Assembly: GCF_021869535.1 (NCBI RefSeq)
Contig: NW_026262712.1
Coordinates: 48,156,884 to 48,220,883, forward strand
Length of the DNA: 64,000 nt
Direction: 5' to 3'
From: Mytilus californianus
Taxonomy: Eukaryota > Mollusca > Bivalvia > Mytilida > Mytilidae
The notes beneath the pieces are model-generated. The model was given only the letters and a program-made list of their open reading frames with translations. It had not been told where the DNA came from and did not search any database. A program made the position numbers and the translations under genes. Numbering within the stretch: position 1 is the stretch's first letter; each line of letters starts with the position of its first letter. Below are positions 1-9,839 of this stretch, piece after piece.

Positions 1-699
1 TTAAGAGATTTACAATCTTTGCTCGGTAAACTTCATTTCGTGAGTTCATGTGTTCGCCCAGGGCGACTTTTTGTTTCGAGGTTGTTGGTTTGGTTGCGGA
101 CTTTCGGTGGTCAAAACATTACAAAACGTGTACCCAAGTATATTAAGTTGGATTTAGTTTGGTGGAGTAAGTTTCTAAATATATACAATGGGGTTTCTAT
201 GATGTTTCTTATTGAATGGTCTAGTCCAGATTGTGTGCTTTCTTGTGATTCAACCTTGGTTGGTTGTGGAGGTATTTGTAATGGGAGGTATTTTCATACT
301 GTCTTTCCGGCATTTATTCGCAGGAAACAGTTGCATATTAATGCTCTGGAACTTCTTTGTGTTATGGTGTGTCTGAAAGTATGGGCGAGTGTACTCAAGG
401 GTTCTAAGATTGTTATTTATTGTGATAATTCCTCATCTGTCACTGTACTAAATTCTGGTGCTTGCAGAAATACTTTCATGCAATCTTGTCTCAGAGAAAT
501 CTGTTTTCTGACAGCTAGTCATGAGTTTCAAGTCAAAGGACGGCATTTGAGTGGTGAAGCAAACAGAGTAGCTGACATGCTTTCAAGGTGGGATATGGAT
601 CCCGGTATTAGCACTGAGTTTTTAAAGCAAGCTCGTGTCAATTCTTGGACAGAAATTGAATTGAATGATGATCTCTTTCATTTTACGTCACCTTGGTGA
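1..699 (+). CDS. Reverse transcriptase C-terminus plus RNase H domain of Ngaro/DIRS element (partial)
   Basis: The frame is open from base 1, so the polymerase catalytic part lies left of the window. The first residues (LQSLLGKLHF..VRPGR) form the RT-to-RNase H connection typical of DIRS-like elements. RNase H degrades the RNA of the RNA/DNA hybrid during reverse transcription. All four acidic residues are visible: Asp in SCDSTLVGCGG (codon at 247), Glu in INALELL (349), Asp in YCDNSSSV (424) and Asp in RVADMLSR (574). The frame ends at TGA 697-699 just after SPW. A T-rich tract ending TGTAG follows directly, and the recombinase frame opens across it. No frameshift or stop was seen within this piece, and it looks enzymatically intact as far as it goes. 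Confidence 0.9.
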   Translation, partial: LRDLQSLLGKLHFVSSCVRPGRLFVSRLLVWLRTFGGQNITKRVPKYIKLDLVWWSKFLNIYNGVSMMFLIEWSSPDCVLSCDSTLVGCGGICNGRYFHTVFPAFIRRKQLHINALELLCVMVCLKVWASVLKGSKIVIYCDNSSSVTVLNSGACRNTFMQSCLREICFLTASHEFQVKGRHLSGEANRVADMLSRWDMDPGISTEFLKQARVNSWTEIELNDDLFHFTSPW

Positions 700-709
700 T
701 TTTTTTTTT

Positions 710-726
710 TTTTATTGTTTATTGTA
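710..726 (+). promoter_or_regulatory. 3' splice-acceptor-like tract before the recombinase ORF
   Basis: The stop of the RNase H ORF is followed at once by a T-rich run and then TTTATTGTAG, the form of an animal 3' splice site. The next ORF has no nearby ATG and is open right across this point. The stop-to-AG distance of about 30 bases is too short to be a whole intron, so any donor would lie further upstream. Inference only. Confidence 0.45.
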
Positions 727-1705
727 GATACTCAACTACATAAGTTACAGAAAGACACAGAGTTGTGTAAGAAATCTGCCTTTGCAGAAGGAACTTACAA
801 GAATTTGAAAGTGCAATTTGTTTCTTATTTTTTATTTTGCACATATTTCAATATATCACCTTTACCTACTTCTGTAAATACTCTTTGTCTATATGGAAGT
901 TTTTTAAGTAGAAGTTTAAAGAGTGTAGCTTCTATTCAGAATTATATTAGTGGTGTCAAGACTTTACATTTGCTATTAGGATTTGAGTTTCCAACGGAAG
1001 ATTGGTTTTCCATAAAATTATTGTTTAGAGGTTTGTCTCGTCAAAATCCTCATATGCCTCACAGAGCTTTGCCTATTACTCCACATATTCTTTTGAAAAT
1101 GTATGAATTTTTTGATATGTCTAATCCGTCTGATGTAACTTTCTGGTGCTGTTTTTTGTTTGCCTTTTTTCTCATGGTTAGAAAGTCTAATCTAGTTCCA
1201 ACCTCGGCAAAGAATTTTGATCCACGCAAACAATTATGCAGAAATAACGTCATTGTTCATAGTGATTACTTGTTGGTTAAAATGGAATGGTCAAAAACCA
1301 TTCAATATGGTAATAGGAAACTTGAGTTACCATTGGTTAAGATAAAAGATTCCCCGCTTTGTCCGTATAATGCTTACAATCGTATGTGCACTCTAGTACC
1401 AGCCAATGCTGATGACCCCGCCTTTTTAATTCCAAAAACTAAAGGCAATAAAATTTTATGTTATTCATTTTTTTCAGAAAAAACTCAGAGACATTTTAGA
1501 AAGGTGTGGGTTAGACTCTTCTAAATTTTCCTCTCATTCTTTTTGCAGAGGAGGGGCTACATGGGCTTTTCACAGTAAAGTTCCTTCTGAGTTAATACAA
1601 TTTCACGGGGATTGGCGTAGTGATGCCTATAAAGTTTATTTAGAATTTGATTTACATGACAAATTGTCTATATCACGAGCTATGGCTGAGGAAATTCCCA
1701 TTTAA
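727..1705 (+). pseudogene. Tyrosine recombinase (phage-integrase fold) of Ngaro/DIRS element, frameshifted
   Basis: This enzyme would integrate the retroelement cDNA through a Tyr nucleophile. The frame is open from about 715 but has no ATG until about 1054, deep in the domain, so translation must enter by splicing or from upstream. Catalytic-domain landmarks: first Arg in MVRKSNL (codon at 1180), the beta-hairpin Lys in WSKTIQYG, then in the following frame HSFCRGG (His codon 1535), the HGDW box, and the Tyr in VYLEF. A one-base frame change falls in the T7 run 1468-1474; the original frame stops at 1522-1524 and the correct continuation runs to TAA 1703-1705. The family motif is H-x-x-R; here that Arg codon is TGC (Cys, 1544-1546), one C-to-T step from CGC. 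The enzyme therefore looks dead even if the frameshift is a sequencing error. Confidence 0.88.
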
Positions 1706-1737
1706 TTTTTTGTTTTCTGTTTTTGTTTTTTTGTAGA
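1706..1737 (+). promoter_or_regulatory. 3' splice-acceptor-like tract before the hydrolase ORF
   Basis: This repeats the layout at 710-726: the stop codon of the preceding ORF (TAA 1703-1705), about 30 pyrimidine-rich bases, then TTTTTTTGTAG, after which an ORF without a usable ATG begins. The same design at two consecutive junctions makes chance less likely. Inference. Confidence 0.45.
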
Positions 1738-2265
1738 CAATGTGTCAAAAAATAAGGTTTTGTTGTTGTCAGATTCTACTTGCAAATACGTAAATAACAT
1801 TAACTGGCTGGAATGCAATGCTATATCTGGTGCTAATATATACACACTTCATCAATTTGTGAAAGACAATAAAGCACTGTTGAGAAGATACACACATTTG
1901 TTATTGCATGTAGGCACAAACGATGTTGGGAATGGTTTATCCAGTAAATTGATAATTCAATATTACAATAATTTAATTGATTTTATTTGCAACACTTTAC
2001 CAATTTAAAGATAATAGTTTCAGCAATTTTGCCAAGACCCATAGATTTTGATGACAGAAAACAAACTGTTATAGATTGTAATAAAGCATTGGCGAAGTTA
2101 ACGTTGAAGAGAAATATTTTATTTGTTAAAACTTACAAGCAATTTGTTCAGCAACCAGGATCTATTTATAAAAGAAAATGTTTTTGTAAAGATAGATTAC
2201 ATTTAAGTTATTTTGGCGTTTCTGTTATACGAAACTTTTTTATAGGTGTAGTTAATCATTTATAA
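1738..2265 (+). pseudogene. SGNH/GDSL-type hydrolase ORF of Ngaro element, one frameshift
   Basis: This is a serine esterase/lipase-fold ORF of the kind carried by some Ngaro elements; its role in the element life cycle is not known. Family blocks are present. Block I has the nucleophile Ser in LLLSDSTCKY (SDS rather than GDS), block III has HVGTNDVGNG with the G-x-N-D core, and block V has DRLHLSYFG with the catalytic Asp and His. The triad therefore looks intact. The 5' frame stops at TAA 2006-2008 and the 3' frame takes over; a single missing base near 2000-2005 explains the change. The 5' frame opens on GTG, not ATG, behind an acceptor-like TTGTAG, which suggests spliced expression. The total length, about 170 codons, is short but normal for such ORFs. 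Confidence 0.82.
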
Positions 2266-2336
2266 TTAGAATATTGTATTTACATGTACTTTTTTTGGTC
2301 AAGATACTTTGTGGTTTTTTTTACTTTATTTTTCAG

Positions 2337-2443
2337 AAGATGATGGTCAAGAAAGCTGGGCTAGACCATTACTTCTACATCTGGTTTACCTGTGAACCTC
2401 TATTAGTTTGCAGGATTCCAGTATTTGTTGGTTGTATTATCAG
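2337..2443 (+). other. Exon-like segment bounded by strong splice signals, 3' region of the Ngaro element
   Basis: The acceptor is TTTATTTTTCAG ending at 2336 and the donor is CAG|GTATGT at 2444, close to animal consensus. It lies between the hydrolase stop and repeat B1. The frame beginning AA-GAT-GAT reads a short acidic stretch (DDGQESW) and then stops; another frame stays open through the donor. It could be an alternative 3' exon of the element transcript or chance. No homology recognised. Confidence 0.4.
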
Positions 2444-2505
2444 GTATGTTTATATTATAGTGTAGTTTTTATTTAACACTGGACACTTTATAATGGCCGT
2501 TGGTT

Positions 2506-2678
2506 TGGTGCATTTATATATTTTGGAAGTTAATATTTATAATTAATATGGACTTTAAATGAAAAATTATTTATGACATATGTATGATTGTAAATGTTTA
2601 TTTATGCCAAAATATGATTATCATTACTTATGTGTTGAGTTTTGTTTTACTTACATCGAAATGGGAGTGGAGGGAATT
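2506..2678 (+). repeat. Split direct repeat B1 of the Ngaro element
   Basis: 173 bp beginning TGGTGCATTTATATATTTTG and ending GGAGTGGAGGGAATT. It recurs exactly 525 bp downstream with one difference (ATTATTTATG here, ATTGTTTATG in B2). Confidence 0.9.
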
Positions 2679-3030
2679 GGTAAATTTTTAATTAATTAAA
2701 AATGCTTAATTCCATCTCGGATACTTTCGACATAACTCGTTACCTGTTTGTATGCATAATTTATCGTTCGTATTTTAATCTCCTCTGATTGGTTGATAGT
2801 AATATCTGTTCACTTCTGGCAAATTTCATATTCCTTTGTCATTTGAATTAGTTTACTGGTCAATTCAACACGTTTAATTTACCCACCCTCCCGCCCATTT
2901 TTTGTTTTTGTTTTTGTTTGTATTACTTGAACATTTTTGTACATGCGTTATACCTTATTAAATCGAAGATGTTAGTCTTTTTCAGATAATGTAGATTGCT
3001 GAATTTGATGTCTTTAATATGGGATGTGAC
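2679..3030 (+). repeat. A2 segment between B1 and B2 (predicted copy of the off-window A1)
   Basis: 352 bp between the two B repeats. By the Ngaro plan it should match the left end of the element, which is outside this window. No ORF seen. It contains the AT palindrome AATTTTTAATTAATTAAAAA near 2683. Confidence 0.6.
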
Positions 3031-3203
3031 TGGTGCATTTATATATTTTGGAAGTTAATATTTATAATTAATATGGACTTTAAATGAAAAATTGTTTATG
3101 ACATATGTATGATTGTAAATGTTTATTTATGCCAAAATATGATTATCATTACTTATGTGTTGAGTTTTGTTTTACTTACATCGAAATGGGAGTGGAGGGA
3201 ATT
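3031..3203 (+). repeat. Split direct repeat B2, right end of the Ngaro element
   Basis: 173 bp, one mismatch to B1. Identity stops at AATT (3203), which I take as the element terminus; AGTACCTGCTAG follows as flank. Confidence 0.88.
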
Positions 3204-4280
3204 AGTACCTGCTAGAATACAAGCTGTCTTCTGAAAAATCAAACAACCAAACTCAAAAAAATGTAATAGAGATATTGTTCTGTTATGAATAACCCTAATA
3301 ATACATTGAACATTGAAATTAAAGCATAGAACTAAGGATCAGCGAACAAAATGTCTTTATAGATAGATTTCAATATCAATTGAAACAATACAACTACGAT
3401 TATTTTTATTCACCAGACATCAGTTCCAATTTATAGATTAAGAATGTTACAAAGACAATGACATCATTTAATTACATTGGCTTCATATATATATTTATAC
3501 ATATTACACAGCATTAATTTCACTGTTTGGAATAATTTTAAATATTCAGCTATAGTAATGAAGCAACCAGAAATTGCACTGTTAAGGATACTGATAATGA
3601 TACCTTAATCATTAATCTTAAACAATGAATTACTGGGAAATTCATTTGAATGTTTTCGATTTCCTTATCGTCTACAAATATTGTTTCTAAATAATGTGTC
3701 GTAGATTTTTTTACTCTTTCCGATTCCTGATTTCTGGTTCCTGGTTCAGGGTTTCTACTAAGTAACCTGTCATTTATAAACACCATTTATTATTCTAAAA
3801 ATATATATTGTGAAGGATTGCCATACTTATTATTGAGAGTTTATATAAACAATGGACGTTTCTTTCCAAGTTGCAATTTTTTTTTTAAAGTTTAAACTTA
3901 TTCATGGTTATATGAGCTGAATAAGAGAGAAAGATATGCAGCAATCAAACTGATTGTTCAGATAATATGGCTTAATAGTCTCTGCAGTTTACAACGAATA
4001 CTTCAAAGACGATAAAAGAGGGCGAAGACCACGAAGACACAAATGGCAAAACAAAACAAAAAACGAAAAACAAGGTATCGTGTTATTAATTGCACATAGT
4101 ACAAATTCGGAAATAAATTTCATCCGGATAAATTTCATCATGTCACAATCGAGGTAAATGGAGTTCATTGTCTGTATTGTTTCGTTCACACTGATTCCAC
4201 ACTGATTCTAGTTGTTTCTAATTAAGAAAGTAAAAAATAAATATTCCATTCAAAACAATCCAGATATGAAAAAGTAAAAT
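3204..4280. other. Flanking non-coding DNA, nothing recognised
   Basis: AT-rich and stop-dense on both strands. The short minus-strand open frames at 3550-3786 and 3989-4189 have no domain-like content. Confidence 0.6.
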
Positions 4281-4284
4281 AACA

Positions 4285-4565
4285 AAAATACCGAAACGGA
4301 AAGGCCCTTATCAAATGCAAAATCAAAAGCTCAAACACATTAAACGAATAGAAAACAACTTGTATCTCTCTGACTTCGTGCAGGCATTTTCTTATGTAGA
4401 AAAAGGTGGATTAAACCTGGTTTTATAGCTAGCTAAACCTCTCACTTGTACGACATTTGCATAAAATTCCGTTATATTGACAACAATGTGTGAACAAAAC
4501 AAACAGACATAACAGCTAAAAATATAAAAAACATGGGTACTGCAGTCAACATTGTGTTATAATCT
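4285..4565 (-). repeat. Dispersed repeat D4, diverged copy
   Basis: The minus strand carries the D4 core seen elsewhere: a 'no TCAGGAATA' class block (here CTGACTTCGTGCAGGCATTT on +), then the 'ATTAAACCTGG' block, then the CTAGCTAAACCTC block. Compare 17230-17690, 32790-33080 and 53690-54145. It has no protein-like ORF. Confidence 0.55.
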
Positions 4566-5535
4566 TAATCACTATAAAAACAAACAAATATGTCAACGAT
4601 TGATTAGTGAACGCTTGATATGAAAAATAGCAGCAAAGTAGGAACTTCCTGTTTGATGCAATGTCATTTCTTGTATTCTATAAAAGTGTCTTTATACTTA
4701 CTTAACCCCTATTATATGAGGGAATAAAACAAATATCCGAAAAATGCAAGGTCAGTTGAATTTTTAATTCCTAACAGTGGACCGAAAGATATATTATTTG
4801 TAGGACATTTTCAAGGACAGAACTGCTTTTTGGTTTGCATAAGGTTACTCTTTTCAATCAATCGTATATTTCTCCAAACAACTGCCAGAGAACTATTCAT
4901 ATCGAAAGTCACATGTTTGCTGCCGAACCAATGTGCTGCGTCTTAATGTCCGAATCAATTTGAACCACTTTGGAAAAAGAAGTTGCAATGTAACTGAATC
5001 AATGCTAAAACAAAATTTAAATATCACGCTGACCTGTGTTTAAACACAAGGTTTTTACTTGTGAACTTATGGTTTTGAAACCATTTGGTTTGCTTCAAAC
5101 TTTTTTATGTACGAAGGAGATTCTTATAGAAATTCTGAGGAATGTATCAACTCAAATGCATTGCAATTGCTGTGACAATGATGAATTTTGAGAGTTTTTT
5201 TTTTTTCACAACTATTAGTATGACATAAAAAAAAATAAAACGTAGTATGTGACATTGAACTTATGTTTTGTTCTCACATTCAACCGAGTTCAAATTAAAA
5301 GATTAAAAGTTTATACAGGTCAACTGGTATACCGCTAATAGTAAATATAGGAACGGAAATGACTCCATTAAGAAGTGACAAGATTGTTGCATTTAAATCT
5401 AATTGTAATATCCTGGGGAAATAATGAATTTAGAAAACATATATCACGATGATCTCTTAAAAGGTTTCACAGAAGTAATGGAAACAGTAATTGCCGTGAA
5501 ATTGAACTAATGTACCTTGGCACTAATGTGTTAAG
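4566..5535. other. Non-coding, nothing recognised
   Basis: No ORF, tRNA-like sequence or repeat structure stood out beyond short A and T runs (5198-5208, 5228-5236). Confidence 0.55.
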
Positions 5536-5539
5536 GGTT

Positions 5540-5816
5540 ACTAATATACCCAGTAGTAGAATAAGAAGCAAACTTGCAAAGCGGCTCGTGTTCGTACCGG
5601 TTGACATAGCAGCCACTCATGGGGTGGTAGTATGAAGTTATATTCGCAGAAGTTCTTAAGAATCAAATTATAAAGTCTTCTACATTCGTTTCCGTGCGCT
5701 CCACCTAGAGTCAAATAATAAACAATCATATCATTACCACATTTCAGGTTGAGAACTCCTCTAGATCTGAACCTGTAAATGTCTTACTCTGCAATTGCTA
5801 CCTGAACCACTAAACC
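5540..5816 (-). mobile_element. Candidate tRNA-derived SINE, distinct from the other SINE family here
   Basis: Read on the minus strand from 5816, the head has an A-box-like TGGTTTAGTGG followed, at Pol III-like spacing, by a B-box-like GGTTCAGATCT. A relatively GC-rich body follows (CTAGGTGGAGCGCACGG, then CCACCCCATGAGTGGCTGC). A 62-codon open frame inside (5541-5729) is probably incidental. No target duplication identified. Confidence 0.45.
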
Positions 5817-5889
5817 ACGTCAAATATCGTTTCCACTCAGCTTCTAGTAAGTGTTCTACGACTAAGATTTTGGCGGTGTTAACAAGCTC

Positions 5890-6270
5890 TCTTAATACTT
5901 TCAAACAACCTATCATTAACGTTTTGTTATAAATCACATGTGTTATGGTTCTTTCATTTCAGTTCGAAATTTCACTTTCAGACTCTCTACACTACTCTTC
6001 CACACGTTTTTATTTAACAAAAGTTTCCCATTTAATTAAACGGTTTATTGGAAAATCTTATCGGATCTTTTTCGCAGCAACTCATTTGAAGCTTTCGTCG
6101 GTAATAAAATTGGTTATCCTGCTAGATATACTTACAGTGAGTGTGATGACATGATGGAAGCTGCTCATTTTCTCCTTGACAATATCTATGTACGGCAAAA
6201 ACTAATGCATCAGACCATACAGATTCGTCTATTTTAGTACTGTAATACGATCTTTGAAAAGTATTTTTTT
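5890..6270. other. Non-coding, nothing recognised
   Basis: A 69-codon open frame (5945-6154) is low-complexity and unsupported by any domain or by a paralogous copy. Confidence 0.5.
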
Positions 6271-6275
6271 ATTAA

Positions 6276-6321
6276 GGGGAGGGGGAGGGGAGATGGATGG
6301 GGGGGTGGGGGGGGGGGGTGC
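6276..6321 (+). repeat. G-rich tract, potential G-quadruplex
   Basis: At least five runs of four or more G within about 45 bp (GGGGAGGGGGAGGGGAGATG, then GGGGGGG and a longer run). It is sharply unlike its AT-rich surroundings. Confidence 0.7.
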
Positions 6322-6479
6322 TAACGTAAATTTTCTTATCAATACATTAAAAAATAAATAAGAATGGATTGCTATACCGTTAATAACACTGACGGTCCTA
6401 TATCCTGTAGACTCTTATTTTTTGGCATTGCAAAAGGTCATGTTTTCCTTGACTGTTAATGACATGTTTATAACTAATA

Positions 6480-6925
6480 GAATAGATATGCACAGATTGA
6501 TATTTTGTCTTGAATACATTATTGTTTCATTAGTTTGTATTGGCTTTGAACTAGCTTTCAGTAACCGGCATACTCGAAGATCGGTACTTTGTTAGGGGAG
6601 GGATTTGGACCCGCAGACATTTTAAACCCCGCCAGAATATGTGTGTGCCTGTTTGAAGTCAGGAACCTTTACTCGAGAGTTTACGTTTGTTGCTGTACAT
6701 TGATATCGTCTTTCTTTTTAGTTTAATTTTTATTCAACAAACAAAATCAGGCTTTTGGTTATCTCATTTCAATTGTTTTACAATTTGTCATGTCTTTTTA
6801 ACTTTGATATGCAATATATGTTTTACTCATTATTGAAGGCCGTGCAGTGACCCATAGTTACATCAACGTCATTTTGTTTCTGTTGGATGATTGTCGCATT
6901 TGCAACCATACCAAATCTCTTCATT
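6480..6925 (+). repeat. Dispersed repeat D2 copy
   Basis: Shares the D2 order: TTGGCTTTGAACTAGCTTTC, GGAGGGATTTGGACC, AAGTCAGGAACC, TTGAAGGCCGTGCAGTGACC, and a terminal GATTGTCGCATTTGCAACCA block. The reference copy is 27790-28360. Non-coding family of unknown class. Confidence 0.65.
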
Positions 6926-7860
6926 GTATACTGTTGATACATGTTTATTAACCATGTTAACGTTGTCAGTTTGTCTTTGATTTTTGATGTTCAATATTCC
7001 TTTTGTGTCATTCGCCTCTCCTTTTTATATTTATTGTATATTATGGTAAGTCCAATCATACATTATCAACGAATTAAACATTACGTCAAACGAAAAACGA
7101 AAAACGAACAAACATGAATACATTCGTTTAGTTTCAAAACAGTTTGGTTTCCATGACAACCACAATTGAAAATATCTGACATTCAGTTTTCACTTTGAAT
7201 CATAAAGATTCACGTTACACTGTTTATTGTTTTCTATCGTAACTTTCCAATTTCCTGTCTGTTTAAAGTTACAGCTGCTGAAAGCTGTAATAATTCTCAG
7301 ATTCTATACTTTACTCTTTTTAGTGCGGAGTTCATCAATTTAAAATATGCGTTCAGCAAGTACATTAAAATTAGTATTATGTAGGAGATTATTTTATGTG
7401 ATTGTATTTGTTTATATAAGTTTTTTTCTTTCTTTTTCTAAATATGTTTCCGTGGTTCTATAATTATATCGATACCTCTGTTATCAAGTGTAAAAATCAA
7501 TCTATATGTTTTTGCGTACAAATCTGTCTTTTTACGTACATGTACATGTATGGCAAATTATAAACTATTCTCCTGCTTTATTCTTATATATTCGAATAAG
7601 CTTCATACAGATTTATTTCACTGCTTTGTTTTATACTTTTGAAACCGTATCTGTTGTAAATCTAAATGCCTGATTATAACAATAGCAGTTGCAAATCTTG
7701 ATTGAGACAACGTTTGCAATTAACATGATAACCTTAACCAATTAAGGTTTTGCGCGTTTAAGATAACATTCCAGTCAATAAACACAATGTTATAATGCAT
7801 TTGTTCACTAGTTCTGCCTAGACAGACTAAATAGCACAAATGGTATCAGTTTTACTGCTA
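6926..7860. other. Non-coding, nothing recognised
   Basis: AT-rich DNA without long ORFs or clear repeats at the scale I could compare. Confidence 0.5.
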
Positions 7861-7904
7861 TAGACAATAGAGGCGCATTTTGACGTTATGTCTCGTCAGT
7901 GATA

Positions 7905-8280
7905 ATCAATGCCTACATATTTGAAATTAAAAAAAAATATGGTATCTATTAGGATATTGACGAAGTAGAAATGTGAAGAGCTTTGAAAACATTTTTCTTT
8001 TGAAAATCTGCACAGTTAATTTGTTAATTACCCTAAAAGTTCCGGCAGAAATGAACAAGAAGGTAAATGGTGGATTTTACATTAGCATTTATCACAGATT
8101 ATCAAGGCCAACAGATTTGAAATTCAAAAAAATACGGTAATAATTTTGACGAAATATGTAGAGCTTATAATTAGTTTTTGTTTTTGAAATTTTGCATAGT
8201 TTTATCGTTAGTTATTTAAAAAAAAGGGGGGGGGGTTCCGGCAAAACTGAGCAATGAAGTAAATTATGAATTTTACATTG
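7905..8280 (+). repeat. Diverged tandem duplication, about 190-bp unit, two copies
   Basis: Unit 1 (about 7910-8090) and unit 2 (about 8108-8280) share, in order, ATTTGAAATT, ATATTGACGAA or ATTTTGACGAA, TTTTGAAA, GCACAGTT or GCATAGTT, TTCCGGCA, and a TTTTACATT end. Unit 2 has gained a G10 run (8227-8236). It starts next to GGCGCATTTTGACGTTATGT, a motif I associate with mollusc repeats. Confidence 0.65.
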
Positions 8281-8600
8281 ATTGAGTACAAAGTATGGTT
8301 AACTTATACTAGTCATTGTGAAATAGGCAGAATGTTTGATCACTGTGCCATAGTTGATGATCACTTACTTGCTGATAATAGAAACGCATAAATATTTCTA
8401 CGGAAGTCAATAAATTGTATATAATCACATAAGGGAATTTTTTCCTTTTAATTTCAATCCATCAAGCGTATATGTTTTGATATAGTTTCAAGGCGGGTTC
8501 CATTCAAATAGATTATGCATACAATTTGGTCAATATTCATATGATGAAAAAACATCAGATGTATCATTAAAACTTCTCTTTCGTACATGTGTATTTAAAT
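8270..8600 (+). repeat. Z-module fragment (Z0)
   Basis: Paralogous to 37630-37900, 43580-43850 and 58095-58340. Shared stretches include AAAGTATGGTTAA, GGCAGAATG.TTGATCACTGTG, GTTGATGAT, ACTTGCTGA.AATAGAAA and CATATTCATATGATGA. Non-coding in all copies. Confidence 0.65.
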
Positions 8601-8884
8601 TAACCACGGTGAATCAACGTGCAATTAAAAGACAACGGTAGTGAATCAAGTAATGAAATCAAAGCATATATGAATATTCAAATGTGATAGAATTAAAATA
8701 ACTTACATAACAAACACTACTGTTCGAATGATACATAATAATAAAGGTATGAGCATAAACATGTTACTGCCTGAACGCAAAACAAATATGACATTTTGTA
8801 TTAATATTTTTAAATTTTATTTCCAAAAATGCATTTCTATGCCTTTATCTATCTATTTATGAATTTTAGCACAAATATATTATT

Positions 8885-9420
8885 GAGAACGGAAATGGGG
8901 AATATGTCAAAGAGACAGCAACCCGACAAAAGAGCAGACAACAGCCGAAGGCCAGCAGTGAGAAAATCCCGCACCTATAGGTGGTCCTCAGCTGGCCGCT
9001 AAATAAAATTGTGTACTAGTTCAGTGAAAATGGACGTCACACTAAACTCCAAAACATATAAATAAACTAAAATTAAAAAAACTGACAAAGGACAGAGGCT
9101 CCTGACTTAGGACAGGCGCAAAAATGTGGCGGGGTTAAACATGTTTTGTGAGATCTCAACCTCCATCTATACCTCTAGCCAATGTAGAATAAAGATACAC
9201 ATAGTAATACGCACAGTAAAACTCAATTCAAAAGAAGTCCGAGTTCGATGTCAGAATAGGTAACAAAAGAAACCAAGCAAAATGACAATGATACATAAAC
9301 GAACAAAGGACTACTAGATAAAAATATATCAATGGAGAAAATACAAAACCAAACATAAAACACTGAGAGACGACATCGTTGAAAGAAAGCAGATAAAAAA
9401 GTAGAAACACATCATACAGA
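8885..9420 (-). repeat. Dispersed repeat D3 copy
   Basis: Contains GTCAAAGAGACAGCAACCC, ACAACAGCCGAAGGCC, GGAC.GAGGCTCCTGACTTAGG, ATGTGGCGGGGTTAAACATG and TCTATACCTCTAGCC. A shorter copy in the opposite orientation is at 11560-11745. I recognise it from memory as abundant in mussel sequences; not checked. Confidence 0.7.
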
Positions 9421-9839
9421 TGTACAAATATTGAGATACACTTGACACGACACTATCGGAAGTCAATTACGTTGTGTAGTTATTCAGGTATATCATTTGT
9501 ATCTTTTTGCAGTTTTAATAGATCTTTGCTAGGTTTTATTGTCTTTCTTTAATAATGTTTGAAAGATTAAGTTTAACGTGTAGTAAGTATGAATAATCAG
9601 TTAATGGGAATGATGCTTTCAGCTTATTAATAGTCAAACTCCATTCCATTTGGATTGGCCCTGTTGTAGCATGGCCGTTTAGCTATGCGGGATTAATGAA
9701 TACACAGTCAATTCAGACATCTCGTACAATACATCTTGTTAATTATCTTTCTTGTGAGGTAATTTGTTTTACTTTTAAATGGTATAGAATCAAAGTTAGC
9801 CGGTAAGCAAATATATAATTTTCCCATTCATACGTTTTT

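Larger units (their letters stand above)
1..3203 (+). mobile_element. Ngaro/DIRS-type tyrosine-recombinase retrotransposon, 5'-truncated by the window edge
   Basis: Order seen: RT tail plus RNase H, tyrosine recombinase, SGNH hydrolase, then split direct repeats B1 (2506-2678), A2 (2679-3030) and B2 (3031-3203). Established knowledge: tyrosine-recombinase retroelements replace the DDE integrase with a recombinase, make no target duplication, and the Ngaro group has A1-ORFs-B1-A2-B2 ends; some Ngaro elements carry an SGNH hydrolase. A1 should lie left of the window. B1 and B2 differ at one base, so this insertion is young or recently homogenised, yet two ORFs are broken. Either it was mobilised in trans or some single-base breaks are sequencing errors. 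Confidence 0.88.
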
